Assembly: GCA_021793335.1 (NCBI GenBank) | Contig: JAJYSW010000038.1 | Span: forward strand, 1 to 18,224 | Length of the DNA stretch: 18,224 nt | Direction of reading: 5' to 3' | Source of the DNA: Actinomycetes bacterium | GTDB lineage: Bacteria; Actinomycetota; Actinomycetes; Mycobacteriales; Micromonosporaceae | Shown: piece after piece, positions 5,690 to 13,194 of the stretch | How the letters are laid out: each line of letters opens with the position of its first letter | How positions within the stretch are numbered: position 1 is the first letter of the stretch | Made by a program: the position numbers and the translations under genes | Notes under the pieces: model-generated | What the model was told of the DNA's origin: nothing | Seen by the model: the letters and a program-made list of their open reading frames with translations, nothing else | Databases searched by the model: none

Positions 5690-7705
5690 TCAAGCGCGGG
5701 CGGCCCGCACGGCGCCGGCGACGATCGCGCCGATGAAGACGGCCGCGACGTAGACGGCGAGCGCCCCGAACACCGCGGTGGCGACCGGTGAGGACTCCAG
5801 GACCATCGCCGCCGTGGCCGCGGCCACGGCGATGAGGCCGCGTGCGGGCCAACCGAGTCCGAGTTCGCGGCGGGCCACCGGCGAGGCGGCCTTGTCGAGC
5901 CCGGCGGCGAGGTCGTAGAAGTACAGGGCGATGACGGCGAGCAGCGCGAACAGGACCGGCCATGCGACGCCGGCGACGATCCCGGCGGCGGTGACGACGC
6001 CGAGCTCGACGGCGCGCAGCCCGGCGGGCACGAGCCAGTCGAAGATGCCGTCGTGGTCGCTGCGGGCCGCGGCGAGCCCGGCGAGCACGGCGACCGCGGC
6101 GAGCGCGAGCGGCCACCGGGTCCCGCCGTCGGCGGCGAGCCCTACCGCGACGCCCGCGGCGACGACGGCGAGTGCGGTCGAGACGACGGGCAGGTTCGCG
6201 AAGCGGTCCCCGCCCCGCGGCATGAGCCGGGCCAGGAACCCGTCGTCGCGGTGGGCGGACCGGTCGGGCCGTCGGAGTGCGGCGGTGCGGGCCGCGAAGG
6301 TGCGCAGGGTCCGTCCCGCGCCGGTGTAGCCCAGGGCCAGCAGTTGCCAGCACAGGAGCACGGCGATCGCGATCCGCGGTCCGAAGGCGACGGCGGCGAC
6401 GGCCAGGACCAGCCAGCGTTCGCCCACGCCGGCGACGATGGTGCGTTTGGTCCAGTACAGGAACGATCGGTGAGCGCCCATGACCTGCTCGGAGGCCGAG
6501 CCGAGGCGCTGGCCCAGGTGCGCGGCGCGCCCGATCGGCGGGGCGGTCTCGCGTTTGCGGGCCTGGCGGACGACGGCGGTGTCGAGCAGCACGGCGTACC
6601 AGGTGTCGGCGGTGTGCCTGACGGTCTGGGTGATCATGGCGGCGATGGCCAGACCCCAGGCCGAGGCGGCGTCGCCGCCGACGGCCGCGCCCGCGGCGAG
6701 CCCGGCGTAGATCGCGTACTCCTTGCCTCGGTCGGCCATCATGTCGAGCCAGCCGCCGAAGGCCGAGAAGTTCTGGGTGTAGCGGGCCAGCTGGCCGTCG
6801 ACGCAGTCGAATACGAAGCTGAAGTACATGAGCGCCGCGGCCAGGGCGTACCACGCCACGGCGGCGGTCGCGCCGTCGACGAGGCCGGGTGAACCGGCGG
6901 CGAAGATGGCGGCCGCGCCGAGGGCCAGCACGATGGAGACCCACGTGATGGGCGTGGGCCCGATGCCGAGCCGCGCGGCGAGCTTGACGAGTTTCGGCGA
7001 CCAGGAGGAGACGCCGTAGGTGGCGAAGAGGTCGTCGTCGTGCTTGACGGCGTGCTTGAGCCGCCACGCGTCCATGTCGACCGAGGTGAACGCGTCGATG
7101 GTCTTGACCGCGTCCTCTTCGTCGCGGGCCTGGCGGTGGGGCAGCCCGGGGGTCTTATAGGCGTTGACGGGGATCGCCCTGGAGTGGAGGGCCGCCAGGA
7201 CGGCGTCGAAGGCGTGGCCGGGCGCGTCGCCCTCGGCGCGGCCGGCGGGCCAGTGCCGTTCGAGGCGTTTCAGGTGCGCGGCCGAGAGCTTCGCGAGGCC
7301 GCCGAGACGGTCGGGCCCGGGGCCGGGGCCGGTGACCAGGCCGCGTTCGACGCCGACCGGCGCGGCGGCCGGGTCGTCCGCGCCGACGAGGACGCCGGAG
7401 CGGCGCGAGGAGTCGGACAGGACGGCGGCGACGGTGGTCTGGGAGGCGACGAGGTCGGCCGAGGCCAGGAACAGTGGCCCGGCGCCGGTGAAGGCGATCG
7501 CGCCGATGTGCTCCAGGTCGGTCTGGGGGTCGGCCGATTCGATCCGCTCGGCCTTGCGGGGGCGGTCGTCGCCGGGGCGGGTGAGGACGGTGATGTCCTC
7601 GCAGCCCGCTTCACGGATCTGCGCGATCAACCGGTCGAGGACCGTGCCGTCGTCGGGGAGTTCGAGGGAGCCGCCCGGGGCCGGCAGGATGACGGCTCGG
7701 CTCAC
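5690..7705 (-). CDS. DUF5941-like CDP-alcohol phosphatidyltransferase family membrane protein
   Basis: Integral membrane enzyme predicted to transfer a phospho-alcohol group from a CDP-alcohol to an acceptor. Of 671 residues, about 1-170 resemble a degenerate nucleotidyltransferase domain: it starts with a Rossmann-like strand but lacks the usual GGxGTR loop. About 240-480 is the CDP-alcohol transferase domain. Its full motif D-G-x2-A-R-x8-G-x3-D-x3-D lies at 303-325, with D300, D303, D321 and D325 as metal ligands. Several hydrophobic segments follow to about 671. The architecture matches actinobacterial DUF5941 proteins that I recall near TagG/TagH-type transporter genes. The GTG start at 7705 overlaps the ABC ATPase stop as GTGA, so translation is probably coupled. 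The intact motif predicts activity; the alcohol (glycerol, inositol, ribitol or other) is unknown. Confidence 0.88.
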   Translation of the reverse strand: MSRAVILPAPGGSLELPDDGTVLDRLIAQIREAGCEDITVLTRPGDDRPRKAERIESADPQTDLEHIGAIAFTGAGPLFLASADLVASQTTVAAVLSDSSRRSGVLVGADDPAAAPVGVERGLVTGPGPGPDRLGGLAKLSAAHLKRLERHWPAGRAEGDAPGHAFDAVLAALHSRAIPVNAYKTPGLPHRQARDEEDAVKTIDAFTSVDMDAWRLKHAVKHDDDLFATYGVSSWSPKLVKLAARLGIGPTPITWVSIVLALGAAAIFAAGSPGLVDGATAAVAWYALAAALMYFSFVFDCVDGQLARYTQNFSAFGGWLDMMADRGKEYAIYAGLAAGAAVGGDAASAWGLAIAAMITQTVRHTADTWYAVLLDTAVVRQARKRETAPPIGRAAHLGQRLGSASEQVMGAHRSFLYWTKRTIVAGVGERWLVLAVAAVAFGPRIAIAVLLCWQLLALGYTGAGRTLRTFAARTAALRRPDRSAHRDDGFLARLMPRGGDRFANLPVVSTALAVVAAGVAVGLAADGGTRWPLALAAVAVLAGLAAARSDHDGIFDWLVPAGLRAVELGVVTAAGIVAGVAWPVLFALLAVIALYFYDLAAGLDKAASPVARRELGLGWPARGLIAVAAATAAMVLESSPVATAVFGALAVYVAAVFIGAIVAGAVRAARA

Positions 7706-8526
7706 GAAGTCGCCTCGGCCGGTCGGCGCTCGGCCGCCTCGGCCTTCTGTTTCTTCTTTTTGGCGGCCTTGCGTTTCGCCTCGGCGTCTTCGGCGGCCTT
7801 ATAGGAGTCCAGGGCTTCCTGGACCGTCCCGTCGGTGACGACGCGGCCGGTGTCGAGGAAGATGCCGCGCTTGCAGTACTTCTTGAGCTCGCCGGCGGAG
7901 TGGGAGACGAACACGAGGGTGCGTCCCTCGTCGAGCAGGCCCTGGATGACGCCGTGGCACTTCTTCTTGAAGGCGGCGTCGCCGACGGCGAGGGCCTCGT
8001 CGACCAGGAGGATCGGGTGCGGCAGCTGCGTGATCACGCCGAAGCCGAGCCGCACCTTCATGCCCGAGGAGTAGTGCTTGACGGGCGTGTCTATGAAGTC
8101 TTCGAGTTCGGCGAAGTCGACGATCTCGTCGAATTTGGCTTTGATCTCCTTGGTGGTCATGCCGTGGAGCGCGCCCACGAGGTTGACGTTCTCACGGCCG
8201 GTCAGATCGCCGGAGAAGCCCGCGGACAGGGCGATGAGCGGCGCGACGCGGCCTTCGCGGCGCACGTACCCCTCATCGGGGATGAGGACGCCGGTGATCA
8301 GGCGCAGCAGCGTCGACTTGCCGGTGCCGTTGCGTCCGATGATGCCGACGGAGTCGCCTGGGAAGATGTCGAAGTCGACGTGGCGCAGCGGCCAGAAGTC
8401 CTCGCCAGCGGCGCCCTTCTTGTTGGCGGCTCGCCGGACGAACAGGTCCTTGACCCGCCCCTTCTTCTGCTTGCCTTTGGCGAAGCGGATTCCGAGGTCG
8501 CGAGCCTGGATGATCGGCTCCTCCAT
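7702..8526 (-). CDS. ABC transporter ATP-binding protein, Wzt/TagH type
   Basis: ATPase subunit of an ABC-2-type exporter for a lipid-linked polysaccharide or teichoic acid. Of 274 residues, Walker A (GRNGTGKST) is at 64-72, the signature loop reads YSSGM (152-156) in place of LSGGQ, Walker B ILLVDEAL holds D176 and E177, and the switch His is H209. The signature variant and GxxAPLIALSAGF-like block are typical of polysaccharide exporters such as RfbE/Wzt/TagH. The C-terminal tail (about 234-274) is Lys/Ala/Glu-rich and too short for the sugar-binding domain of some Wzt proteins. ATG 8526 is chosen over an in-frame start at 8559 because GGAGGG lies 8 bases upstream. The stop overlaps the CDP-alcohol transferase GTG. 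The matching permease is not adjacent on either side and is not in the window. Confidence 0.93.
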   Translation of the reverse strand: MEEPIIQARDLGIRFAKGKQKKGRVKDLFVRRAANKKGAAGEDFWPLRHVDFDIFPGDSVGIIGRNGTGKSTLLRLITGVLIPDEGYVRREGRVAPLIALSAGFSGDLTGRENVNLVGALHGMTTKEIKAKFDEIVDFAELEDFIDTPVKHYSSGMKVRLGFGVITQLPHPILLVDEALAVGDAAFKKKCHGVIQGLLDEGRTLVFVSHSAGELKKYCKRGIFLDTGRVVTDGTVQEALDSYKAAEDAEAKRKAAKKKKQKAEAAERRPAEATS

Positions 8527-8534
8527 GGGGGCGG

Positions 8535-8540
8535 CCCTCC
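8535..8540 (-). promoter_or_regulatory. ribosome binding site deciding the ABC ATPase start
   Basis: The minus strand reads GGAGGG, 8 bases before ATG 8526. It falls inside the extra codons of the longer frame, which makes that longer start unlikely. Confidence 0.55.
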
Positions 8541-8568
8541 CAGAACAGGTGGTTGACACGGCGCGCCA

Positions 8569-8574
8569 ATACTA
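8569..8574 (-). promoter_or_regulatory. possible -10 for the ABC ATPase / CDP-alcohol transferase pair
   Basis: The minus strand reads TAGTAT, the same hexamer as before the GT2 gene near 15654. It would give a leader of about 36 bases with the GGAGGG inside. The -35 is poor. It separates this pair from the upstream membrane-protein gene, which ends at 8672. Confidence 0.3.
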
Positions 8575-8671
8575 CCGCTCGCACCATTCCGCGCTCCCTC
8601 AGCCGCCCCCGCGAGAAGGGCTCCGAACGTTCGAATCGAGCGACGATTCGATCACAGGACGGCCTTCGCCG

Positions 8672-9016
8672 TCAGGGGTTCCGTTCCTGCGCGGGGACCA
8701 GGCCCTGCGCGTGTCGGCGTTCGGCGGCGAGGCGTTCGACCTCGATGGCGGCGAGGATGCGCCGGTAGGTGACCTCGGTACGTTCGTTCGAGGCGCGCAG
8801 CGCGGCCCGGGTCTTGCGGGCCTCGCGCCATGCCGCGGCGGCCGCGGTGATCGTGACGAGGCTCATCAGCAGTGTCAGCGACGACACCAGGCGGGCGTCG
8901 CCGAGATAGGCGGCGGTGACGAGCACGACCGCGGCGATCGGCCCGAGTACGGCGGCGATGCGGCGCGGCGACGGGCGGCCCAGGCGGCCGTAGACGGCTT
9001 TGAGTGTCGATTTCAC
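8672..9016 (-). CDS. small two-helix membrane protein coupled to the large glycosyltransferase
   Basis: A 114-residue protein of unknown function. A short basic N-terminus is followed by two hydrophobic helices (about 20-38 and 42-62) and a charged Arg/Glu-rich helix (about 63-105) that could form a coiled coil. The N-terminus and the coil would both face the cytoplasm. The gene shares its frame with a misleading 968-codon open frame running through the glycosyltransferase gene. The real start is GTG 9016, which overlaps the glycosyltransferase stop as GTGA. The tight coupling suggests that it works with that enzyme, perhaps holding it at the membrane. No family is recognised. Confidence 0.7.
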   Translation of the reverse strand: MKSTLKAVYGRLGRPSPRRIAAVLGPIAAVVLVTAAYLGDARLVSSLTLLMSLVTITAAAAAWREARKTRAALRASNERTEVTYRRILAAIEVERLAAERRHAQGLVPAQERNP

Positions 9017-11502
9017 AGGCGGTCCTCGGAGGTCGCGGTGTCCGACAGCAGGTCGGTCACGAGTTTTCGGTAGGAGTCGTGGCTGAATCGTTCGCGCACC
9101 CGCTGCTGGGCGAGGGCGCTCTGCGCCAGGTGGCGTTCGGGGTCGGCGTAGTGGGCGTCGACCAGGCCGATCACTTCGGCGGGTTCGCAGTAGAGGGCGG
9201 CGTCTCCGAACGTCGGTTCGAAGCGGTGCGGGAGGACGACCACGCACCCGGAGGCGAGCGCTTCGAGCACGGCCCTTCCGAACGCCTCGTACTGCTTGGG
9301 GTGCGGGAAGTAGATCCAGTAATCGAGCTGGTAGAGGAACGAGTCGACGTCGGTCTCGTTGTAGTGGTAGCAGGTCCATTCCGGGGAGGGGTCGCGGCCC
9401 AGGAGGCCGCGGACGGCCTTGACCCCGCCCATGATGCGGACGTCCCAGCGGCCGTCGCCGGGGTAGACCAGCGGGAGGTCGGCGGCGGTGGGCCATTTCG
9501 TCCAGTCGTCGCGCGAGTGGCGGCCCACCACCGGGAGCGTGGAGCGAAAGCCCGTTCGGGCGGGCGCGAGCTGTCCGGTGTCGAGGATGCCGGGCATGTC
9601 GAAGTCGGCCAGGCGTCCGGCGGTGAGGTCGCCGAGCGCTTCGCGGACCTGCGGCCCTTGCGGGACCCACAGGGGTTCGACGCCGAACATCGCGGTGGCG
9701 TTGGCGTGGCAGGCGTCGGGGATGTAGCGGACGTCGGAGCCGTCGCGTTCGGCCGGGGCCTGGTTGGCGAGGACGATCATCCGTTTCGGGCGCACGTTCG
9801 AGGTTTCGCCCGAGCGGAACTGGAGGATGGGCGGGTAGCGCAGGACGAGCAGGTCGCAGACGATGTCGTCGGTGGGCAGGACCTGCTCGACCTCGCCGTC
9901 GTTGATCATGCGCTGGACGGCCGTGCACATGGGCCGTTCTTCGGTGGTCATGTGCCGCCACGACTCCAGGTGCATGATCGCGATGTCCAGGCCGTCGCCG
10001 CGCAGGGCCGTGATCTCCTCGATGGTGGACTTCTGGGGGCCGCCGAAGGGCCGCCAGTCGAGGGCGAATACGACGTCGAAGTGACGGCGGCGCTGGTCGC
10101 GGGGCGCGACGGCGGTGTGGTGCGGGGCCCAGAACGGGCGGTGTTCGGGCGATCGGGGCAGGTGCGGGTCGGCGGTCCCGGCGCGGATCGCCTCGTGCCA
10201 CAGCGGGTAGGCGGACTGGTAGGCGCGGCGGGCGGGGTGCTTCCAGCCGGGGCCGAATTCGTCGCGGGAGAGCGAGCCGGGCTCTTGGCGCATGAAGGTG
10301 TCTCGGCGGCCGCGCAGGCGCTTGACCGCGGCCGGGCCGTAGGCGGCCGAGACGCGGTGCAGGAACTCGGTGTCGGCGCCTTTGCGGACCTCGTCGTAGT
10401 AGCCGATCCGGTCGAGGACGCCGCGGCGGAACATCATCGACGCGGTGGAGACGGTGGTGAGGACGCGGCCGGGGCGGGTGACGGTGAGGTCTTCGCCGAA
10501 CAGGAACGCCTCGGAGTGGGTCAGTTGGAGCGCCGGGTCGGCCAGGAGCGGGGCGGCGGAGTTCGCCAGGCGGTCCGGGACGGCCCAGTCGTCGGAGTCG
10601 AGGCCGGTGATGAGGTCGCCGTCGTCGCATTCGCTCAGGATGTGGTCGAACGCGGTGTTCCGGGCGGCGAAGGTGCCGCCGTTGACGGTCTTGCGGATGA
10701 CGCGGACCCGGTCGTCGAGGGCCTCGACCTCGTCGAGGATGTCCTCGTGTTCCGGTCCCGAGGCGTCGTCGACGACGAGGATCTCCAGGTTGGTCCAGGT
10801 GCCGGCCAGGAGGGATTCGACGGCGGTGCGCAGGGCGCGGTCGGGCCGGTAGGCGGTCGTGACCACCCAGATCTTGGGGCCGTCGGCGATGGGCGGGCCC
10901 GCGTCGGCGCGGAGCCGGTCGAATCGCGGCAGGCTCGTGTCGGGGTCGAGCCGCAGTCCCGGGAGGCGGCACAGCACGCCGAGCCGTTTGATCCAGGCCG
11001 GTTCGTCGGGGTCCTCGGAGGCGTGGTCGGGGTGGGCGAGGTCGGTTTCGAGGGCGCCGCGTTCGAGCGCCGGCATGGCCTTGTAGCGCCGCAGCAGGGC
11101 CCGCACGCGGTCGGTCTCGCCGAGCGACCAGGCGAGCTGGGTGTGGGTGGCCTGGTGGCGGGGCTCGATGCGTTTGGGGGCGGTGCGCCGCAGGGCCATG
11201 TCGTAGAGGGCGAGGGCGTCGCGGCGGTCGTCCTCGTCGCCGAATTGAAGGCCGACGACGCGGGCGAGTTCGCACAGCGCGGCCGGGTCGACGTCGGGTT
11301 CGCCGCCCGATCGGGCGGCGTCGAGCAGTTGCGGCAGGTTCAGGTGGCGGCTCGCGGCGCGGGCGAGCAGGTGCCGTCCGCCCGGCGATCGGGTGCGCAG
11401 GGCCGTGGCGGCCATGGTGCCGGGTCGGCGGTTCGCCGCGCGCGCCAGGTGGTCGTCGGTGAGTCGCGGCGGGTACAGCGTGGTCTCGTCGTGAGCGTTC
11501 AT
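9013..11502 (-). CDS. two-domain glycosyltransferase: GT2 (GT-A) fused to GT4-like (GT-B)
   Basis: An 829-residue cytoplasmic protein predicted to add two sugars in glycan assembly. About 30-160 is a helical region, possibly repeat-like. The GT2 domain spans about 208-410, with the strand IWVVTTAYRP, VVDDAS at 243-248 and the metal motif DSDD at 302-305. About 474-825 is a GT-B domain like family GT4, with the late motif E739-x7-E747 (EAFGRAVLE) followed by ASGCVVVLP. Both active-site signatures look intact. An in-frame extension to 11637 exists, but ATG 11502 is preferred: GGAGAGA lies 8 bases upstream. The gene is divergent from the tandem GT2 pair and is coupled to the small membrane protein. 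Acceptor and donor sugars cannot be told. Confidence 0.88.
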   Translation of the reverse strand: MNAHDETTLYPPRLTDDHLARAANRRPGTMAATALRTRSPGGRHLLARAASRHLNLPQLLDAARSGGEPDVDPAALCELARVVGLQFGDEDDRRDALALYDMALRRTAPKRIEPRHQATHTQLAWSLGETDRVRALLRRYKAMPALERGALETDLAHPDHASEDPDEPAWIKRLGVLCRLPGLRLDPDTSLPRFDRLRADAGPPIADGPKIWVVTTAYRPDRALRTAVESLLAGTWTNLEILVVDDASGPEHEDILDEVEALDDRVRVIRKTVNGGTFAARNTAFDHILSECDDGDLITGLDSDDWAVPDRLANSAAPLLADPALQLTHSEAFLFGEDLTVTRPGRVLTTVSTASMMFRRGVLDRIGYYDEVRKGADTEFLHRVSAAYGPAAVKRLRGRRDTFMRQEPGSLSRDEFGPGWKHPARRAYQSAYPLWHEAIRAGTADPHLPRSPEHRPFWAPHHTAVAPRDQRRRHFDVVFALDWRPFGGPQKSTIEEITALRGDGLDIAIMHLESWRHMTTEERPMCTAVQRMINDGEVEQVLPTDDIVCDLLVLRYPPILQFRSGETSNVRPKRMIVLANQAPAERDGSDVRYIPDACHANATAMFGVEPLWVPQGPQVREALGDLTAGRLADFDMPGILDTGQLAPARTGFRSTLPVVGRHSRDDWTKWPTAADLPLVYPGDGRWDVRIMGGVKAVRGLLGRDPSPEWTCYHYNETDVDSFLYQLDYWIYFPHPKQYEAFGRAVLEALASGCVVVLPHRFEPTFGDAALYCEPAEVIGLVDAHYADPERHLAQSALAQQRVRERFSHDSYRKLVTDLLSDTATSEDRL

Positions 11503-11542
11503 CGATTTCGTCTCTCCAGTCGAATTCCGCACGATACTCGCG

Positions 11543-11569
11543 TCCAATTCGTAGATTAAATGAATTGGA
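11543..11569. promoter_or_regulatory. AT-rich palindrome in the divergent glycosyltransferase promoter region
   Basis: TCCAATTC (11543-11550) and GAATTGGA (11562-11569) are perfect 8-bp inverted arms separated by 11 bases. The site is strikingly AT-rich for this genome and lies between two divergent glycosyltransferase genes. A dimeric regulator binding one site per helical turn and a half would suit the spacing. It is a candidate operator controlling both directions. Confidence 0.5.
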
Positions 11570-11590
11570 TTCGAACAATGACGTTCACCT

Positions 11591-11603
11591 GGGTTAACAA
11601 CCC
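11591..11603. promoter_or_regulatory. second inverted repeat in the same divergent region
   Basis: GGGTT (11591-11595) and AACCC (11599-11603) flank AAC, giving a compact palindrome containing GTTAAC. It lies about 30 bases from the longer palindrome and upstream of the plus-strand promoter candidate. Confidence 0.3.
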
Positions 11604-11623
11604 CTGAACAGGCAAGCCGGTCA

Positions 11624-11651
11624 ATGACATCGAACATGAACGGGATATCGT
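11624..11651 (+). promoter_or_regulatory. promoter of the tandem GT2 genes
   Basis: ATGACA (11624-11629, five of six matches to TTGACA) and TATCGT (11646-11651, TANNNT) are 16 bases apart. Transcription would begin about 11658, three bases from ATG 11661, so the mRNA would be nearly leaderless. That fits the absence of a Shine-Dalgarno before this gene. Confidence 0.45.
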
Positions 11652-11660
11652 GAGTACGAA

Positions 11661-13160
11661 ATGAACGTCTCTCCTAAACATCCTCGCATCGTCCGGAACG
11701 ACTATAGGGCGTTGCATCCGCCGAGTTCCAGCGATTGGCGGCCGAACCTGTCAGTGAGCGTGGTCATACCCGCCTACGGGAACCAGGAGAAGCTCGATCT
11801 GACGCTGGCGGCGCTCGCCGCGCAGACCTATCCCTCCGACCTCACGGAGGTCGTCGTCGTCGACGACAACTCCGCTCCCCCGCTGCGCCTGCCCGAACAC
11901 CGTCCCGAGCACACCAGGCTGGTCGTCACCGCCGGCGAGCACTGGGGCTCGGCCCACGCCGTCAACACCGGCGTCGCACACGCCGAAGGCCAGGTGATCC
12001 TGCGACTGGACGCCGACATGGTCGCCTGGCGCGACCACGTCGAGGCCCAGATGCGCTGGCACCACGCCGCCGACTACCTCGCCGTCCTCGGCCACAAGCG
12101 CTTCGTCGACTACCGGCCCGGCGACCTGCGGGCCGACCAGGTCCACGAGAAGATCGCCTCCGGCGAGGGCGCGACCCTGTTCGCGATCGAGTCCAGCCGG
12201 CCGCACTGGATCGAGCGGGTCATCGACGACACGGACGGCCTGACGGTCCACCACCCCGGCAACTTCCGGGTGTTCGTCGGCGCGACCGGCTCGCTCCACC
12301 GCGACTTCTTCAAGGCCGCCGGCGGCCTGTCGACCGATCTGCGCCTGGGCAGCGACACCGAATTCGCCTACCGCCTCGCCCAGGCCGGGGCCGTGTTCGT
12401 GCCCGAACAGACCTCCTCGGCCTGGCACCTGGGCTTCACGCAGATGCAGGAGAACGAGGCCGAGGGCCGCCGCCAGCGCCTGCCCTACATCGCCCAGCGC
12501 GTGCCCCTGCACGGCATCCGCCGCTCGGCCCCGCCGCGCGCGTGGCGCGTGCCCCTGGTCGACGTCGTCGTCGACATCGGCGAGGCCCTCGTCGACGACG
12601 TGGACGCCACCGTGGCCCCGGTCCTGGCCGGCACCGACGCCGACGTCCGCATCACCCTGGTCACCGGGCAGCACCCGCCTCGGCACGACCGGGAGGCGAT
12701 CCTCTCCGGCGAGGGCGCCCAGCTGCGACTGATCGAGGAGATGTACGAGGCCGAATCGCGCGTGCGGATCGCCTCCCGGACGCCCGAACCGGACCCTGCC
12801 GTCCCCTACCGGCTGCTGCTGACAAGACCGGTCCCGCTGCACCGGGGCAGTATCACCGGCGTGCTGAACACCGCGCAACGGGCCGATGCGGGCCTGGTCC
12901 TGGCCGAGGTGCCCGGAGCCGCGCCCGCCCGATTCGAACGCACCGCCGCCTTCGCGCGCGCCCGCCACATCGCCGCCGAGGAGGACGCCGACCGGGTCGT
13001 CGCCGGGATCTGGGGCGCGGCCGAGCACAGGGGCCTGTCCGTCGCCGAACCGGGCCCCAGCGCCTTCCACCCCTCGCCGACCGACGCGGCCCGCCGCTTC
13101 GCCCGCCGCTTCTTGAACGCCCGGCAACGCGCTCGGCTGCGCGGCCTGCTGCGGCGCTGA
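11661..13160 (+). CDS. GT2 glycosyltransferase, first of a tandem pair
   Basis: A 499-residue predicted cytoplasmic glycosyltransferase using a sugar nucleotide. The GT-A domain covers about 30-260: VSVVIPAYG (32-40), VVVVDDNS (64-71), the metal motif DAD at 117-119, and the acceptor-side GGL with GSDTEF at 230-235. About 297-440 repeats the same strand/helix order (VDVVVDIG, then VRITLVTG, RVRIAS, PYRLLLTRP) but lacks any DXD, and looks like a degenerate second GT2 domain. The tail is Arg-rich. The next gene starts 34 bases downstream and is a paralog alignable without gaps through about residue 300. Residues 130-156 are identical between the two, down to the DNA. The donor sugar is unknown. 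Confidence 0.88.
   Translation: MNVSPKHPRIVRNDYRALHPPSSSDWRPNLSVSVVIPAYGNQEKLDLTLAALAAQTYPSDLTEVVVVDDNSAPPLRLPEHRPEHTRLVVTAGEHWGSAHAVNTGVAHAEGQVILRLDADMVAWRDHVEAQMRWHHAADYLAVLGHKRFVDYRPGDLRADQVHEKIASGEGATLFAIESSRPHWIERVIDDTDGLTVHHPGNFRVFVGATGSLHRDFFKAAGGLSTDLRLGSDTEFAYRLAQAGAVFVPEQTSSAWHLGFTQMQENEAEGRRQRLPYIAQRVPLHGIRRSAPPRAWRVPLVDVVVDIGEALVDDVDATVAPVLAGTDADVRITLVTGQHPPRHDREAILSGEGAQLRLIEEMYEAESRVRIASRTPEPDPAVPYRLLLTRPVPLHRGSITGVLNTAQRADAGLVLAEVPGAAPARFERTAAFARARHIAAEEDADRVVAGIWGAAEHRGLSVAEPGPSAFHPSPTDAARRFARRFLNARQRARLRGLLRR
12048..12128 (+). repeat. 81-bp perfect direct repeat, copy 1
   Basis: This stretch is identical at every base, including synonymous positions, to 13582-13662 in the next gene. 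It encodes the same 27 residues (130-156 in both proteins) in the same frame. Outside it the two genes are clearly diverged. A second shared run of 27 bp exists at 12380-12406 / 13914-13940. The pattern suggests gene conversion between the paralogs. Confidence 0.9.
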
Positions 13161-13194
13161 CATCGACGCGAGAACCCAGAGGAGGAGGACCACG

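Noticed and set aside
5607..7067. Minus-strand Arg-rich frame of 486 codons inside the CDP-alcohol transferase gene
   Set aside because: It overlaps the intact CDP-alcohol motif in another frame and consists mainly of Arg, His and Pro.
8553..8581. Plus-strand TTGACA upstream of the ABC ATPase
   Set aside because: It has no -10 at a workable spacing and points away from any gene start; the genes here are all on the minus strand.
9004..11559. Plus-strand open frame of 851 codons opposite the GT2-GT4 gene
   Set aside because: Val/Gly/Asp-rich antisense shadow with no motifs. The minus strand has both glycosyltransferase signatures and a ribosome binding site.
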